Shown in pieces: positions 36,162 through 45,337 of a stretch of 64,000 nt of DNA (the stretch's first letter is position 1; each line of letters opens with the position of its first letter). Origin of the DNA: Rheinheimera sediminis (lineage in GTDB: Bacteria; Pseudomonadota; Gammaproteobacteria; Enterobacterales; Alteromonadaceae); assembly GCF_004005375.1 (NCBI RefSeq), contig NZ_RZUF01000018.1:1-64000 (forward strand), given 5' to 3'. A program made the position numbers and the translations under genes. Under the pieces are notes generated by a model. That model worked only from the letters and a program-made list of their open reading frames with translations, had not been told where the DNA came from and ran no database searches.

Positions 36162-36830
36162 ATGAGCCACCCGCCGAAAAATACAGCAGAATTACTTGAA
36201 CGTTGTTATTTGATTGCAGGCCTGACCTTGGGTCAGGTTGCAGAGCAATACCAGTTACAGCTACCTGCCAATTTGCAACGAGAGAAAGGTAGTGTGGGGC
36301 AGCTGCTTGAGCTCGTGCTTGGTGCAAGCAGCGGCAGTAAAGCACAACCTGATTTTCCTCATCTGGGTATAGAACTGAAAACTATACCGGTAGACCGTCA
36401 TGGAAAACCGTTGGAAAGTACCTATGTCTGCGTCGCACCTTTGACCGACTTAGCTGGGTTAAGCTGGCAGGAATCCTGGGTCTGCCGCAAACTTAGCGCG
36501 GTTTTATTTGTGCCAGTACTTGCTGAGCGGTCTATTCCTTTGGCTCAGCGTCAGATTGGTACAGCCTTTTTATGGAAACCGGACACAGAGCAGCAGGCAT
36601 TGTTACAGCAGGACTGGGAGGAGCTGATGGAGCTCATTGTCTTGGGTGGCATCGATCAGATCAAAGGTGCTCATGGCAAAGTGCTGCAATTGCGTCCCAA
36701 AGCGGCCAATAGCAAAGCCCTCACGTCTGCTGTAGGCGCAGAGGGCCAACCTATTCAAACCCTACCGCGAGGTTTTTATTTAAAGGCCAGCTTTACCGCT
36801 GCTTTGCTGGCCCAGCAGTTTGGAACTTAA
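36162..36830 (+). CDS. mutH: DNA mismatch repair endonuclease MutH
   Basis: Nicks the unmethylated strand at hemimethylated GATC during mismatch repair, 222 aa from [12 protein letters not shown]. The frame runs 27 codons further upstream, but that part does not match the family. The catalytic triad is visible as Asp64 and Glu71-x-Lys73 ([11 protein letters not shown]), with the same spacing as E. coli D70, E77, K79. Its stop overlaps that of the convergent gene by four bases. Confidence 0.95.
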   Translation: MSHPPKNTAELLERCYLIAGLTLGQVAEQYQLQLPANLQREKGSVGQLLELVLGASSGSKAQPDFPHLGIELKTIPVDRHGKPLESTYVCVAPLTDLAGLSWQESWVCRKLSAVLFVPVLAERSIPLAQRQIGTAFLWKPDTEQQALLQQDWEELMELIVLGGIDQIKGAHGKVLQLRPKAANSKALTSAVGAEGQPIQTLPRGFYLKASFTAALLAQQFGT

Positions 36831-37669
36831 CTTTGATACTTAGTTAACAATTCTTGATAACTACCGCTGTCTTTGAACTGTTGTAATGCCTGATTAAAAG
36901 AGTTAACCCGCTCCGGCTGGACTGAGGCTCTGCTAAACATGACATAAATAGGATTTTCAGGTAGCTTGATCTGATGCGGCTGAATTTGTTTCTCTAATCC
37001 TTTGCGACGAATAATAGAGGCGCCAACAAAACTATCTTCGAGTACAGCGTCCACTTGTTCGTCCAATAGAAGCGCTATATTTAGTTCGCTCATCGACGAC
37101 TCAACAAAATGTGGACGCATATGTTCATCGCTATATAAAGCGCTAATTTGTTCGCCATAAAAATAATCACTGATCAGCCCCACCTTATGCTTGGCGGCGA
37201 CCATTTCAGCTACTGATGCAAAGTGGTATTTGTCAGCTTCTTCTTTTCGAACAAACAATTGGAACTGTTCAGCTCTGTACGGTTCAGAAAACAGTGCAAA
37301 TTCCTCCCTTGTCACGGTTTTTGACGCACCTAACAACAAATCCACTTTACCTAGTTTCAGCAACCCTAACAGCTCTTGCCACGTACCATGCTGCATCACT
37401 AAAGTACAATTCATCCGCTCAGCCACAGCTTGCATAATTTCAATATCCAAACCACTGGCCTGTTGTTTCAATCCAATATATTGGTAAGGTTCCCAGGATT
37501 CAAAACCCAGTTTTAATTCACAACTGCTGGTCTTAGGGTCAACGGGGGACGTGTTTAGTTTAGGCGAGGCGTCAACTGGTATAACAGCTTGACTTGGAGT
37601 ATCCGCAGGTTTACAGCCGAGCATCAGTAGACAAACCAGAGTACTGCATAGAAGGTATAGAGTGTTCAT
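36827..37669 (-). CDS. Solute-binding lipoprotein (SBP family 3)
   Basis: 280 aa with lipobox LLMLGC. It has the amino-acid-type binding protein fold: [37 protein letters not shown], then [20 protein letters not shown]. There are no adjacent transporter genes, so it may be a stand-alone sensor or scavenger subunit. Ligand unknown. It is convergent with mutH. Confidence 0.8.
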   Translation of the reverse strand: MNTLYLLCSTLVCLLMLGCKPADTPSQAVIPVDASPKLNTSPVDPKTSSCELKLGFESWEPYQYIGLKQQASGLDIEIMQAVAERMNCTLVMQHGTWQELLGLLKLGKVDLLLGASKTVTREEFALFSEPYRAEQFQLFVRKEEADKYHFASVAEMVAAKHKVGLISDYFYGEQISALYSDEHMRPHFVESSMSELNIALLLDEQVDAVLEDSFVGASIIRRKGLEKQIQPHQIKLPENPIYVMFSRASVQPERVNSFNQALQQFKDSGSYQELLTKYQS

Positions 37670-37851
37670 AAGCGACCTCTTTATCTTTCAGTGTCTATCC
37701 GCTTTGAGCTTAGTGCATACAGATAATTTTTCCTCTTACCTCAGAAACTTTTTGCAGTAAATTCATATTGCAATGCGCAGGCCGCGGCTTTTCACGGCCC
37801 GTTCCTCTGCACCGCAATCTTTTTGAGTATATGACACAGCGGTGCCATTAG

Positions 37852-37877
37852 ACGGGCGGGTATAAGACCCGCCCCTA
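37852..37877. repeat. REP-like palindrome after dbpA
   Basis: An eight-base stem (GGGCGGGT / ACCCGCCC) with a five-base loop, ending CCTAG, 17 bp beyond the dbpA stop. It shares the ACGGG-N-GGG...CCC-N-CCCCTA outline with the element after thyA. No T-run follows on the minus strand. Confidence 0.6.
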
Positions 37878-37893
37878 GCATTTTTTGGTTTTG

Positions 37894-39270
37894 TCAGACA
37901 AAACGACAGCGGAACTGACGGCCTTTGATTTTTCCTTCACTCAAACGCTTTAAAGCCGCACTTGCTACCTCGTTACGGACAGCAACAAAGCTCACCATAG
38001 GCAGCACATTAATTTTACCCAATTGCTCAAAAGACAAGCCCAGTTCACCAGTCAAAGCACCTACTATGTCGCCAGGCCTGACTTTGTCTTTTTTGCCACC
38101 GTCTATCATCACTGTACGCATAGGTGCGCGTGCAGGCCTTGCCTCTGTCGCTGGATAAGCTGTTAAGTCTGTCCACTGTGCTGTTAAACCGAGCTGGTCT
38201 TCCAGTGCTGCTAAGCGGCCCATTTGTGAAGGTGTGACTAAAGTTAGCGCCAAACCCTCAGCGCCAGCGCGGCCGGTACGGCCTACTCTGTGCACATGCA
38301 CTTCAGGATCGTTGGCTAAATCGTAGTTAATCACCAGAGGCAGAGCACTGATATCCAAACCACGGGCTGCAACATCTGTCGCGACCATAATCAGACAACT
38401 TTGGTTGGTAAACTGCATCAGCACCCGCTCGCGGTCGCGTTGCTCTAAGTCACCATGCAAGGACATGACGCTGTAACCGGCATCAGACAGCTCGTCACAA
38501 ATATCCTGAGTGTCTTTGCGCATATTGGAAAAAATCAACGCAGGTTTTGCGCCATGCCAGGATAATAGTTGCTTTAAGGCCGCAATTTTATCAGTAGCTT
38601 CAACCTCAATAAATTTCTGCTCTATCTCGGTTTGCTCGCCATCATCGACAAACACCTGCACAGCATCCGCTTTTAAATGACGTTTTAATTCATTCACTTT
38701 GTCTGGGTAAGTCGCTGAAAATAATAAAGTCTGGCGATCGGCTGGTAAGGCGTTCAGAATCACGGCCAGATCATCAGCAAAGCCCATATCCAGCATACGA
38801 TCCGCTTCATCCAGAACTAAAGTTTCAACATCAGACAGGTTCAGCAGGTTGCGGTCTATCATCTCCAGAATACGACCCGGAGTACCCACAATAATATGAG
38901 CGCCGTGTTCAAGTGAGCCAATTTGCGGGCCAATAGATACACCACCACAGAGCGTCAACACTTTAATATTGTGCTGACTGCGGGCTAAACGACGGATTTC
39001 CTGTGCAACCTGCTCCGCTAGTTCACGGGTAGGGCAAAGCACTAAGGATTGAATACGGAAGCGTTTAACTGCCAGTTTATGCAATAAAGTCAGGGCAAAA
39101 GCCACTGTCTTGCCACTGCCGGTGCGGGCTTTGGCCAGAATATCTTTCCCTTCTAACAAGGCAGGTAAAGCCTGCTGTTGAATAGGCGTCATCTGACTGT
39201 AGCCGAGACTCTCAAGGCTTTGTAATAAATGCTCTGCAAATGGCAGACTGGTAAAAGTGGCGTTGCTCAA
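37894..39270 (-). CDS. dbpA: ATP-dependent RNA helicase DbpA
   Basis: 458 aa. It has DEAD-box core motifs (Q motif PIQQQALPALLEGKDILAKA, ARTGSGKT, VLDEADRMLDMGFADDL, SATYP, HRVGRTGRAG), and a C-terminal DbpA-type RRM (RPGDIVGALTGELGLSFEQL). That RRM binds hairpin 92 of 23S rRNA and guides the helicase in large-subunit assembly. Single-gene unit. Confidence 0.95.
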   Translation of the reverse strand: MSNATFTSLPFAEHLLQSLESLGYSQMTPIQQQALPALLEGKDILAKARTGSGKTVAFALTLLHKLAVKRFRIQSLVLCPTRELAEQVAQEIRRLARSQHNIKVLTLCGGVSIGPQIGSLEHGAHIIVGTPGRILEMIDRNLLNLSDVETLVLDEADRMLDMGFADDLAVILNALPADRQTLLFSATYPDKVNELKRHLKADAVQVFVDDGEQTEIEQKFIEVEATDKIAALKQLLSWHGAKPALIFSNMRKDTQDICDELSDAGYSVMSLHGDLEQRDRERVLMQFTNQSCLIMVATDVAARGLDISALPLVINYDLANDPEVHVHRVGRTGRAGAEGLALTLVTPSQMGRLAALEDQLGLTAQWTDLTAYPATEARPARAPMRTVMIDGGKKDKVRPGDIVGALTGELGLSFEQLGKINVLPMVSFVAVRNEVASAALKRLSEGKIKGRQFRCRFV

Positions 39271-39308
39271 AAATGGGTACTCTCTATTGATACAGAAGTT
39301 GGCACAGC

Positions 39309-39341
39309 AAAAAGGGCGCGCACTATAACAGAAGCGCCCTT
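39309..39341 (-). terminator. Likely terminator of the thioesterase gene
   Basis: On the minus strand an eight-base stem AAGGGCGC / GCGCCCTT with a 14-nt loop is followed by T residues (39313-39309). It lies between the thioesterase stop and the dbpA start, so it may also sit in the dbpA leader. Confidence 0.55.
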
Positions 39342-39432
39342 AGGGGGCGAGTATAAATTTTAACCAGATCTAGCCTTTAATCAAAAGTCTGCAATCTGTT
39401 TGATGCCGGTCAGTATTCGATATCCGATATGT

Positions 39433-39456
39433 GGGTCAGAGCCAAGGCTCTGACCC
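39433..39456. repeat. Perfect 11-bp stem palindrome at thioesterase 3' end
   Basis: GGGTCAGAGCC-AA-GGCTCTGACCC, abutting the thioesterase stop codon. Such near-loopless GC-rich hairpins are typical of REP/RAYT-type extragenic elements. There is no T-run. Confidence 0.55.
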
Positions 39457-40259
39457 TATGCAAAAACAGTCACTGTCTGACGACTAATGGCTGCTAACTG
39501 GCCGTCAGCTTGCCATAACTTGGCTTCAATATGATGATAACCATCAGCTGCATGCTCAATATTCGCCAGATAACTCCACCAGTCCGAAGTCAGGGCTTTC
39601 GTTTCGCTGCTCTGATGCGGCTGAATAAACTCTATGGTCCAGGTTAACGAACTGGCAGGAGCAGGCTGGTTCAGTAAAGTTAAACTGACCGGAGGCCAGG
39701 CATCGACCAGAGCCAATAACTCCAGCACACCCACAGCTGTGCTCTCACCTTCAGAAAAACGGATAAGACCACCCAACTCTGTGCTTGTGCCACCGGAAAA
39801 AGGCATCAGCCCTTTTTTGATTTGATAGTCAAAATGACGGGTGAATTCAGGCACAGGACCTTGTTTGGGCATCACCACAGCATGATCAGCAAAAGCCGGA
39901 GCTGGCGCACTGGCCACTGTATAACCTGAGACACGCTCAGCACCAAAACTTGCCAGTAACACCAGAGCCACCTGATCCTGTTGAGTGATTTCCACTATGG
40001 CCTGGATCACCGACTTGCCCTGCCGCAAAATACGTCGTGAGACTGTAGCTGGCCCAGCATTTAACGGCGCGACAAAGGACACAGAAACAGAACGCAGTGG
40101 GATCTCTGCTGGTACTAGCGTGATTAAATGGGCCAAAGCCAAAGCGGACGCCATACCACCAAAGACAGCACGGCCCTGCCCCCATTGTTCAGGCACGTCT
40201 ATCTGCTGCACATCAGGCTGAGCTGATTTAAACTGCTGCATTACATCGGCAAACACCAT
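39456..40259 (-). CDS. Acyl-CoA thioesterase family protein
   Basis: 267 aa, double hotdog TesB-like/thioesterase family layout: WGQGRAVFGGMASALALAHL (helix of first hotdog), SVSFVAPLNAGPATVSRRIL, and a second half with WTIEFIQPHQ...YHHIEAKLWQADGQLAAISR. It likely hydrolyses medium or long acyl-CoA. It neighbours a fatty acid desaturase with the same orientation 41 bp away, which fits lipid metabolism. Confidence 0.8.
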   Translation of the reverse strand: MVFADVMQQFKSAQPDVQQIDVPEQWGQGRAVFGGMASALALAHLITLVPAEIPLRSVSVSFVAPLNAGPATVSRRILRQGKSVIQAIVEITQQDQVALVLLASFGAERVSGYTVASAPAPAFADHAVVMPKQGPVPEFTRHFDYQIKKGLMPFSGGTSTELGGLIRFSEGESTAVGVLELLALVDAWPPVSLTLLNQPAPASSLTWTIEFIQPHQSSETKALTSDWWSYLANIEHAADGYHHIEAKLWQADGQLAAISRQTVTVFA

Positions 40260-40300
40260 GTCTCTATCCTTTTATTATGCTGAAGCACTGCGGCCACGCC

Positions 40301-41383
40301 TTAAGCTGGCGTAGCTTTGCCACCAGGGAACGAATATCTGATAATACGAGCTACTACAGTAGCGTACTGTTTGACAAAACTGCCGCTGTTATAGGCAATG
40401 CCATATTTTTTTGCAATAGCCTGCACCTGCGGTGCTACGGTCAGGTAATGCAAAGCTGGCATATCCGGATAGAGGTGATGTTCAATCTGGCAGCTCAAGT
40501 GCCCGGTTAAAATATGAAACCAGCGGTGCCCGGTAAAGTTAGATGAGCCTAGAATTTGCCGATAGTACCAGTGTCCGCGGCTTTCGCCTTCGCATTGTTC
40601 TTGGGTAAAAGTGTGAACATCAGCGGTAAAATGACCACAAAAAATCACAGTAGAAGTCCATAAGTTACGGATCAGATTTGCCACTAAGTTTCCGGCTAAT
40701 ACCCATAACCACATAGGCCCGGCAATTAAAGGGAAAAATACATAATCTTTAAACAGCTGCCGCGCGCCTTTGCCAAAAAAAGCTTTTTTCAAATCGCTGT
40801 GACTGATACTGTTGACCCGGTCAGGTTTCTTTTTGCCGAAAAATACCCGCTCGCCCGCCAGCTCGTGGTACGACACCCCCCATTGAAACAAGGTGCTCAA
40901 TACCAGATAAGTGACAAACTGCCATAAGTTACGCAGCCGCCAGCGGAAATCATTACTCAGGCGCAACAGACCATAACCAAAATCACGGTCTTTACCGATA
41001 ATATTGGTATAAGTGTGATGTTCAAAGTTATGGGTTCTTTTCCATGAACCAGCATCACAGGCGATATCCCATTCAAAACGCTGTGAATGCAGCACAGGGT
41101 CATTCATCCAGTCGTACTGACCATGCAAGACGTTGTGGCCTATTTCCATATTGTCGAGTATTTTTGCCAGCGCCAAAAGCACCACGCCTAAGGCCCATAA
41201 CCAAGGCGTTATAAAGCCAAGTACCATCAGAATGCGCCCGGAAATCGCACATAGGCGTTGGGTCAGCAGCATACGCCGAATGTAGTTTGCTTCTTTCTCT
41301 CCCAGCTGAGTCATCACACCGGCTTTGACTGCATCCAGTTCAGTGGCCAGGGCTGCCAGCTGTTGTTCATTTAATTTCATCAC
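40301..41383 (-). CDS. Fatty acid desaturase (membrane di-iron)
   Basis: 360 aa with several membrane segments and the three histidine clusters: HNVLH (in MEIGHNVLHGQYDW), HNFEHH and QIEHH (SCQIEHHLYPDMPALHY). It introduces a double bond into acyl chains and needs electrons from a partner reductase, which is the next gene upstream, 5 bp away. The pair resembles DesB/DesC-type acyl-CoA desaturase systems of pseudomonads. Position specificity unknown. Confidence 0.9.
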   Translation of the reverse strand: MMKLNEQQLAALATELDAVKAGVMTQLGEKEANYIRRMLLTQRLCAISGRILMVLGFITPWLWALGVVLLALAKILDNMEIGHNVLHGQYDWMNDPVLHSQRFEWDIACDAGSWKRTHNFEHHTYTNIIGKDRDFGYGLLRLSNDFRWRLRNLWQFVTYLVLSTLFQWGVSYHELAGERVFFGKKKPDRVNSISHSDLKKAFFGKGARQLFKDYVFFPLIAGPMWLWVLAGNLVANLIRNLWTSTVIFCGHFTADVHTFTQEQCEGESRGHWYYRQILGSSNFTGHRWFHILTGHLSCQIEHHLYPDMPALHYLTVAPQVQAIAKKYGIAYNSGSFVKQYATVVARIIRYSFPGGKATPA

Positions 41384-41388
41384 TTATC

Positions 41389-42507
41389 CTATAACTCAAT
41401 CTGCAGGTTGCTGTGTGCGGCACTGATACATAGCTGAATTTGCTCAGGGCCATCACCTGACACTTGCCCTGTACGTAAATTCAACACCTGTCCGGATTTC
41501 TTCTGACAGACACACTGAAAACACACGCCGATACGGCAGCCAAAACGAGGATTCAGCCCTTGTTGCTCTGCGGCCTGTAACAGTGGCACTCCAGCTGCGG
41601 CCTCTATCCGTATTTCTGTGCCTTTTTGCAGGATCAAAGCTTGTTTCATCTCGCCCTCAACTGCTGTCAGAGCAAATCCGAACTGTTCAGAATGAATTGC
41701 ATCCGCAGGCACACCCTGCTGTATTAACTGCTCTTTACAGTGCTGGCTCATAGCAGCAGGCCCACACAGATAGTACTGAGCTTGGGTCATAGAAAAATCG
41801 GCTTTGGTTGCCAAGTCCTGGACTAAATTCAGCCGGCCTGTTATTTCGGTTTCGATCAATCTGAGCTCAAACAAAGGTTGTTTTGCAGCAAGCAGTTTCA
41901 GCTCAGCTAAAAATGCCGCCTGAGCAGCGTTTTTCACGCTGTAAAACAAGACAACAGGAGAAGTCCAGCAGCGTATGCTGCTGAGCATGGACCAAAGCGG
42001 CGTAATACCGGATCCGGCAGCGACCATCACAGTACTTGTTAGCCCAGTGCTATCGGCGCTAGGAGCAAGCACAAAATCTCCCATAGCGTCACTGATGCTA
42101 AGCTCTGTAAGCCCGCTGATATCGCTTGCTAAGGCCTTAGTAAACTCGCCTTGCGGCTGAATACGGCAACTAATAAGGATCTGTTTTTGCTGTGCAAACA
42201 AAGCAGCAGAAGAGCTGATACTAAAGCTACGGCTGATATAACGGCCCTGATGCAGCAAAGTGACCAGAATATGCTGACCAGGAGTAAAACCAGACCATGA
42301 GGCCGCAGGTTTTAACCTGACACTTAACATCTGATCTGTCTCCCAGCAAAAATCAACCACAGAAGCGCTGTGATAGTCAGGATGCCATTGGGGTTTGTTC
42401 CAGTGCAGCAGAGGCAGCAGGTAATACCCTAGTTTAGGCTGGTTCGCCAACATTAAACTAAATTGGCGATAAAGGCGTTGGCGCCACGAGGAGATGGTTT
42501 TGTTCAC
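41389..42507 (-). CDS. Ferredoxin reductase feeding the desaturase
   Basis: 372 aa from a GTG with AGGA five bases upstream. The frame is open 49 codons further, but that stretch is unlike the family. It has an FAD-binding domain (GQHILVTLLHQGRYISRSFS), an NAD-binding domain (TVMVAAGSGITPLWSMLSSI) and a C-terminal plant-type [2Fe-2S] domain (FGCRIGVCFQCVCQK, four-Cys pattern with a later Cys at QLCISA). It passes electrons from NAD(P)H to the desaturase, and the two form an operon. Confidence 0.88.
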   Translation of the reverse strand: MNKTISSWRQRLYRQFSLMLANQPKLGYYLLPLLHWNKPQWHPDYHSASVVDFCWETDQMLSVRLKPAASWSGFTPGQHILVTLLHQGRYISRSFSISSSAALFAQQKQILISCRIQPQGEFTKALASDISGLTELSISDAMGDFVLAPSADSTGLTSTVMVAAGSGITPLWSMLSSIRCWTSPVVLFYSVKNAAQAAFLAELKLLAAKQPLFELRLIETEITGRLNLVQDLATKADFSMTQAQYYLCGPAAMSQHCKEQLIQQGVPADAIHSEQFGFALTAVEGEMKQALILQKGTEIRIEAAAGVPLLQAAEQQGLNPRFGCRIGVCFQCVCQKKSGQVLNLRTGQVSGDGPEQIQLCISAAHSNLQIEL

Positions 42508-42785
42508 ACTGGTCCTTCCACTTAATTTCAGCGCACAGTTGTACACTAAAAATAAGATAAACTCCACTTCCAAGATCTGAAAACTCATTAGAAACAAATC
42601 AAGATGCTGAATTAAAACAAATTTATAAATTAAAGAAATGAGCGAAAAAAACAAATTTGAGTGAACAGCTGTAATTTTTACTGATTAAAAAATGAAGATA
42701 GAGGGAAGCCTGAACGCAAGCCTTCTGTCCTCAGACAAAACGGCTGTTACAGCTATGCCAGAATGGAGTATGAAAACTCAAGCTT

Positions 42786-43376
42786 TTAGTGCGGCCAGTT
42801 GCTACCAAGATCGCAGTTTTCAACCCAAAGCACATTATTACGGGAATCGTTATTGATATAGACCTGATTCACCGCAGACTTCGGATAAATTAACCCATCT
42901 CCACAATCGGCACTTTGACCTGGCCCCACCACAATTTTACTACCCACTTTTAAGGTACAACTGCTCATTTGATTGAGTACACTCCAGCCAGGGCAAATGG
43001 CATTGGCTTCTCTGTAGTGGTCCGTTGGGCCTTGTGGCAAACTAAAAGACCACCAGCGGCCATATAAAGTATAGCTTTTAGTCTGATCCCAAACCCGATA
43101 CACAGTGACAGGAGCTGTAGCTACAAACACCTGGCCCATACAAAGCTGACCTTTGTCTGGCTGACCTAAAGCGGATTGCAAGAGCTCCGGATCTGAGGTT
43201 GCCTCTAAGCCAATAGCAGGTGCCTGAATACTCCCTACACAGTCTGTTGTCTGATCCGTAGTAAGTGTGGTCACTGTTTGTGTCGGTTTTGACGGTGTGG
43301 AGGAAGGTAAAGTGCTGCAACCTGCCAGCAATGAGGCAGCCAGCAGTATCCATAACTGTGGTGAATAAAACTGCAT
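42786..43376 (-). CDS. Unknown lipoprotein
   Basis: 196 aa from the ATG after AAGGAG. Signal ends in lipobox SLLAGC. A Thr/Pro/Ser-rich linker precedes a compact domain with about six Cys and WDQTKSYTLYGRWWSFSLPQ. I do not recognise the family. The even Cys number suggests disulphides, so it is probably an outer-membrane-anchored periplasmic protein. It is isolated, with no operon partner. Confidence 0.7.
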   Translation of the reverse strand: MQFYSPQLWILLAASLLAGCSTLPSSTPSKPTQTVTTLTTDQTTDCVGSIQAPAIGLEATSDPELLQSALGQPDKGQLCMGQVFVATAPVTVYRVWDQTKSYTLYGRWWSFSLPQGPTDHYREANAICPGWSVLNQMSSCTLKVGSKIVVGPGQSADCGDGLIYPKSAVNQVYINNDSRNNVLWVENCDLGSNWPH

Positions 43377-43513
43377 GGGGCAAACTCCTTGTTTTCGTGA
43401 ATTTTCAGTAGCACGCCTGAATGAGCGTACACCAATCAGGCACAAGGAGCTTAGCTTATAAAATACGATTATCACCAGAACTATCTTAGGGACAGGTAAA
43501 TAATCTAAAAAAT

Positions 43514-43969
43514 TTACAGCGTTTTTTCCATAAAAACACTCAAAGGATCCAGTTCATAGGAAGCAAAAGGCAGCCTGTACTGATAACCCAATTTTTCATA
43601 CAAAGCTAAGGCTTCAGGCTGAGAAATACCGGTTTCGAGTCGTGCCAGCGGGACTTTTTGCTCTTTTAGGTGAGTTTCCAGCGCCAGCATGAGTTGCTTT
43701 GACAAGCCACGGCCTCTGAATGCTTCTAATACATAAACTCGCTTAACTTCGCCATAAAGACCATCGTCAGACATTATTTTAACAGCGCCACAGCCTGCTA
43801 ATTCGCCATCCTGATAAGCACCTAAAAACAATACATTCGGCAAAGCCAGCGCATCCGGGCTTTCCATATGATTACTTTCAGCAGGGTATAAAGACGCCAT
43901 ATAAGCGTCAGATAAAGCCAATAAATGTGCAGCAGGGGCAGATAAGGGATCCAGAGGTTTAATGTGCAT
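43514..43969 (-). CDS. GNAT-family N-acetyltransferase
   Basis: 151 aa with the acetyl-CoA motif YVLEAFRGRGLSKQLMLALE (about residues 85-105) and the preceding GCGAVKIMSDDGLYGEVKRV. ARLETGISQPEALALYEKLG is the usual motif B. Substrate unknown. It lies downstream of tpx but is separated from it by a terminator. Confidence 0.85.
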   Translation of the reverse strand: MHIKPLDPLSAPAAHLLALSDAYMASLYPAESNHMESPDALALPNVLFLGAYQDGELAGCGAVKIMSDDGLYGEVKRVYVLEAFRGRGLSKQLMLALETHLKEQKVPLARLETGISQPEALALYEKLGYQYRLPFASYELDPLSVFMEKTL

Positions 43970-43990
43970 TATAGAATTCTGTTGAAATGA

Positions 43991-44025
43991 TAAGAAAAGG
44001 GACCAGAGTCAAAACCTCTGGTCCC
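43991..44025 (-). terminator. Rho-independent terminator of tpx
   Basis: On the minus strand: ten-base stem (GGGACCAGAG / CTCTGGTCCC) with a seven-base loop, then TTTTCTT. It lies seven bases past the tpx stop codon. Confidence 0.85.
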
Positions 44026-44031
44026 ATCGCA

Positions 44032-44529
44032 TTAACTTAATGCAGCCAAGGCACCGTCATACGAAGGTTCATCTGCAGTTTCAGCCACTTGCTCTGTGTA
44101 CAATACTGTACCGTCAGTGCCAATGACAACCACAGCGCGAGACAGTAAACCGGTCAATGGACCGGTAGAAAATTCCACGCCGTAATCTTTGCCAAATGAA
44201 CTGCGGAAACTTGAACCGTTTTTCACTTGCTCTAAACCTTCAGCACCACAAAAGCGTGCCTGTGCAAAAGGTAGATCAGCAGAAACACAAACAACTACAG
44301 TGTTGCTTAAACCAGATAAGGCTTGATTAAAAGTACGAACAGAGGTCGCACAAGTCGGGGTATCCACACTTGGGAAAATATTCAGTACCACACGCTGTCC
44401 AGCAAAATCTGCTAGTTTCAAATCAGCCAGACCTGCACCAGTTAAAGTGAACTCAGGGGCCTTGCTACCCACTGCCGGCAAATCGCCTATAGTCTGAATT
44501 GGATTACCTTTTAACGTTACTGTGGCCAT
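44032..44529 (-). CDS. tpx: Thiol peroxidase Tpx
   Basis: Atypical two-Cys peroxiredoxin, 165 aa, reducing lipid and other hydroperoxides. The peroxidatic Cys is in SVDTPTCATSVRTF (Cys60) and the resolving Cys in FAQARFCGAEG (Cys94), as in E. coli (61 and 95). Single-gene unit with a strong terminator. Confidence 0.96.
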   Translation of the reverse strand: MATVTLKGNPIQTIGDLPAVGSKAPEFTLTGAGLADLKLADFAGQRVVLNIFPSVDTPTCATSVRTFNQALSGLSNTVVVCVSADLPFAQARFCGAEGLEQVKNGSSFRSSFGKDYGVEFSTGPLTGLLSRAVVVIGTDGTVLYTEQVAETADEPSYDGALAALS

Positions 44530-44554
44530 AAATTGGCTCCTTTAGGTTAGAAAA

Positions 44555-45193
44555 TCAGGGGGTGTAGGAGGCACCAAAACCTTTTTTAGGTTTCTTTGGT
44601 TTTTCCTGGGATGTAACAGCCAGCTGATAACTTATCACCTGACCAGCTTTAATCTGTACCTGCTGAGTCACCCAATCGGCATTTTGCCATGGATGCCAGA
44701 GTTTTAACTGATAATTACCATCTGGCACATCGGTAAAGATCGTCAATCCTTTGCTATCTGTTACCTGCAAAAACTGACTGTCGCCCACATAAATATAAGC
44801 CTGCATATAGTCATGAATATTACAGCCCAAAGCAATAATACCCGCCTGATCAAATACCACAGGGGCTTCTGGTTTGTTGGCGTAGAGTTTTAATTCAAAC
44901 ACCTTGGCTGGTGAAAACGAATACACATGATGGCGTGTTTTATCTAAATTAGGAAAATCGACAGAGGTGCCGGTCTGGTAAGCTGACACAAATGGAATAA
45001 AGGTCAGGTCTTGCTGCTTTACTTCAGCTTTTTTTTCCACAAACTTAAGGTTCGCCGGATCCAGAAGTTCTACAACGGCGTCTTCCAAAGGCTGGCCTTG
45101 CTGATCAGTGACTAAAACTTGAACTGCAGCAAAAACCCCAAGGCTTTGCAACAGCAGCAGAGTGACAAAAAAGAAACGAACTAAGGAAGCCAT
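44555..45193 (-). CDS. Cupredoxin-like periplasmic protein (methylamine-utilization-like)
   Basis: 212 aa with a signal peptide (FFFVTLLLLQSLGVFA). An N-terminal carboxypeptidase-regulatory-like strand (VLVTDQQGQPLEDAVVELLD) is followed by a plastocyanin-like region (HHVYSFSPAKVFELKLYANK, ALGCNIHDYMQAYIYVGDS). Conserved Cys and His could bind copper, as in proteins labelled methylamine utilization. There are no methylamine genes nearby. It is divergent from an outer-membrane protein gene, a pairing worth noting. Confidence 0.65.
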   Translation of the reverse strand: MASLVRFFFVTLLLLQSLGVFAAVQVLVTDQQGQPLEDAVVELLDPANLKFVEKKAEVKQQDLTFIPFVSAYQTGTSVDFPNLDKTRHHVYSFSPAKVFELKLYANKPEAPVVFDQAGIIALGCNIHDYMQAYIYVGDSQFLQVTDSKGLTIFTDVPDGNYQLKLWHPWQNADWVTQQVQIKAGQVISYQLAVTSQEKPKKPKKGFGASYTP

Positions 45194-45337
45194 AGACTAG
45201 TTCTCCGTAAGCCTTTGCATAACAAACCCAGCTTAAATTAAAGGAGTTTACACCTCTTGTCATCATATGAAAGCTCAAGCCGCTATCACTTGAGTGCCTG
45301 AGCTGTTTTTAGCTACTATCAACTCAGACTATTAAGT

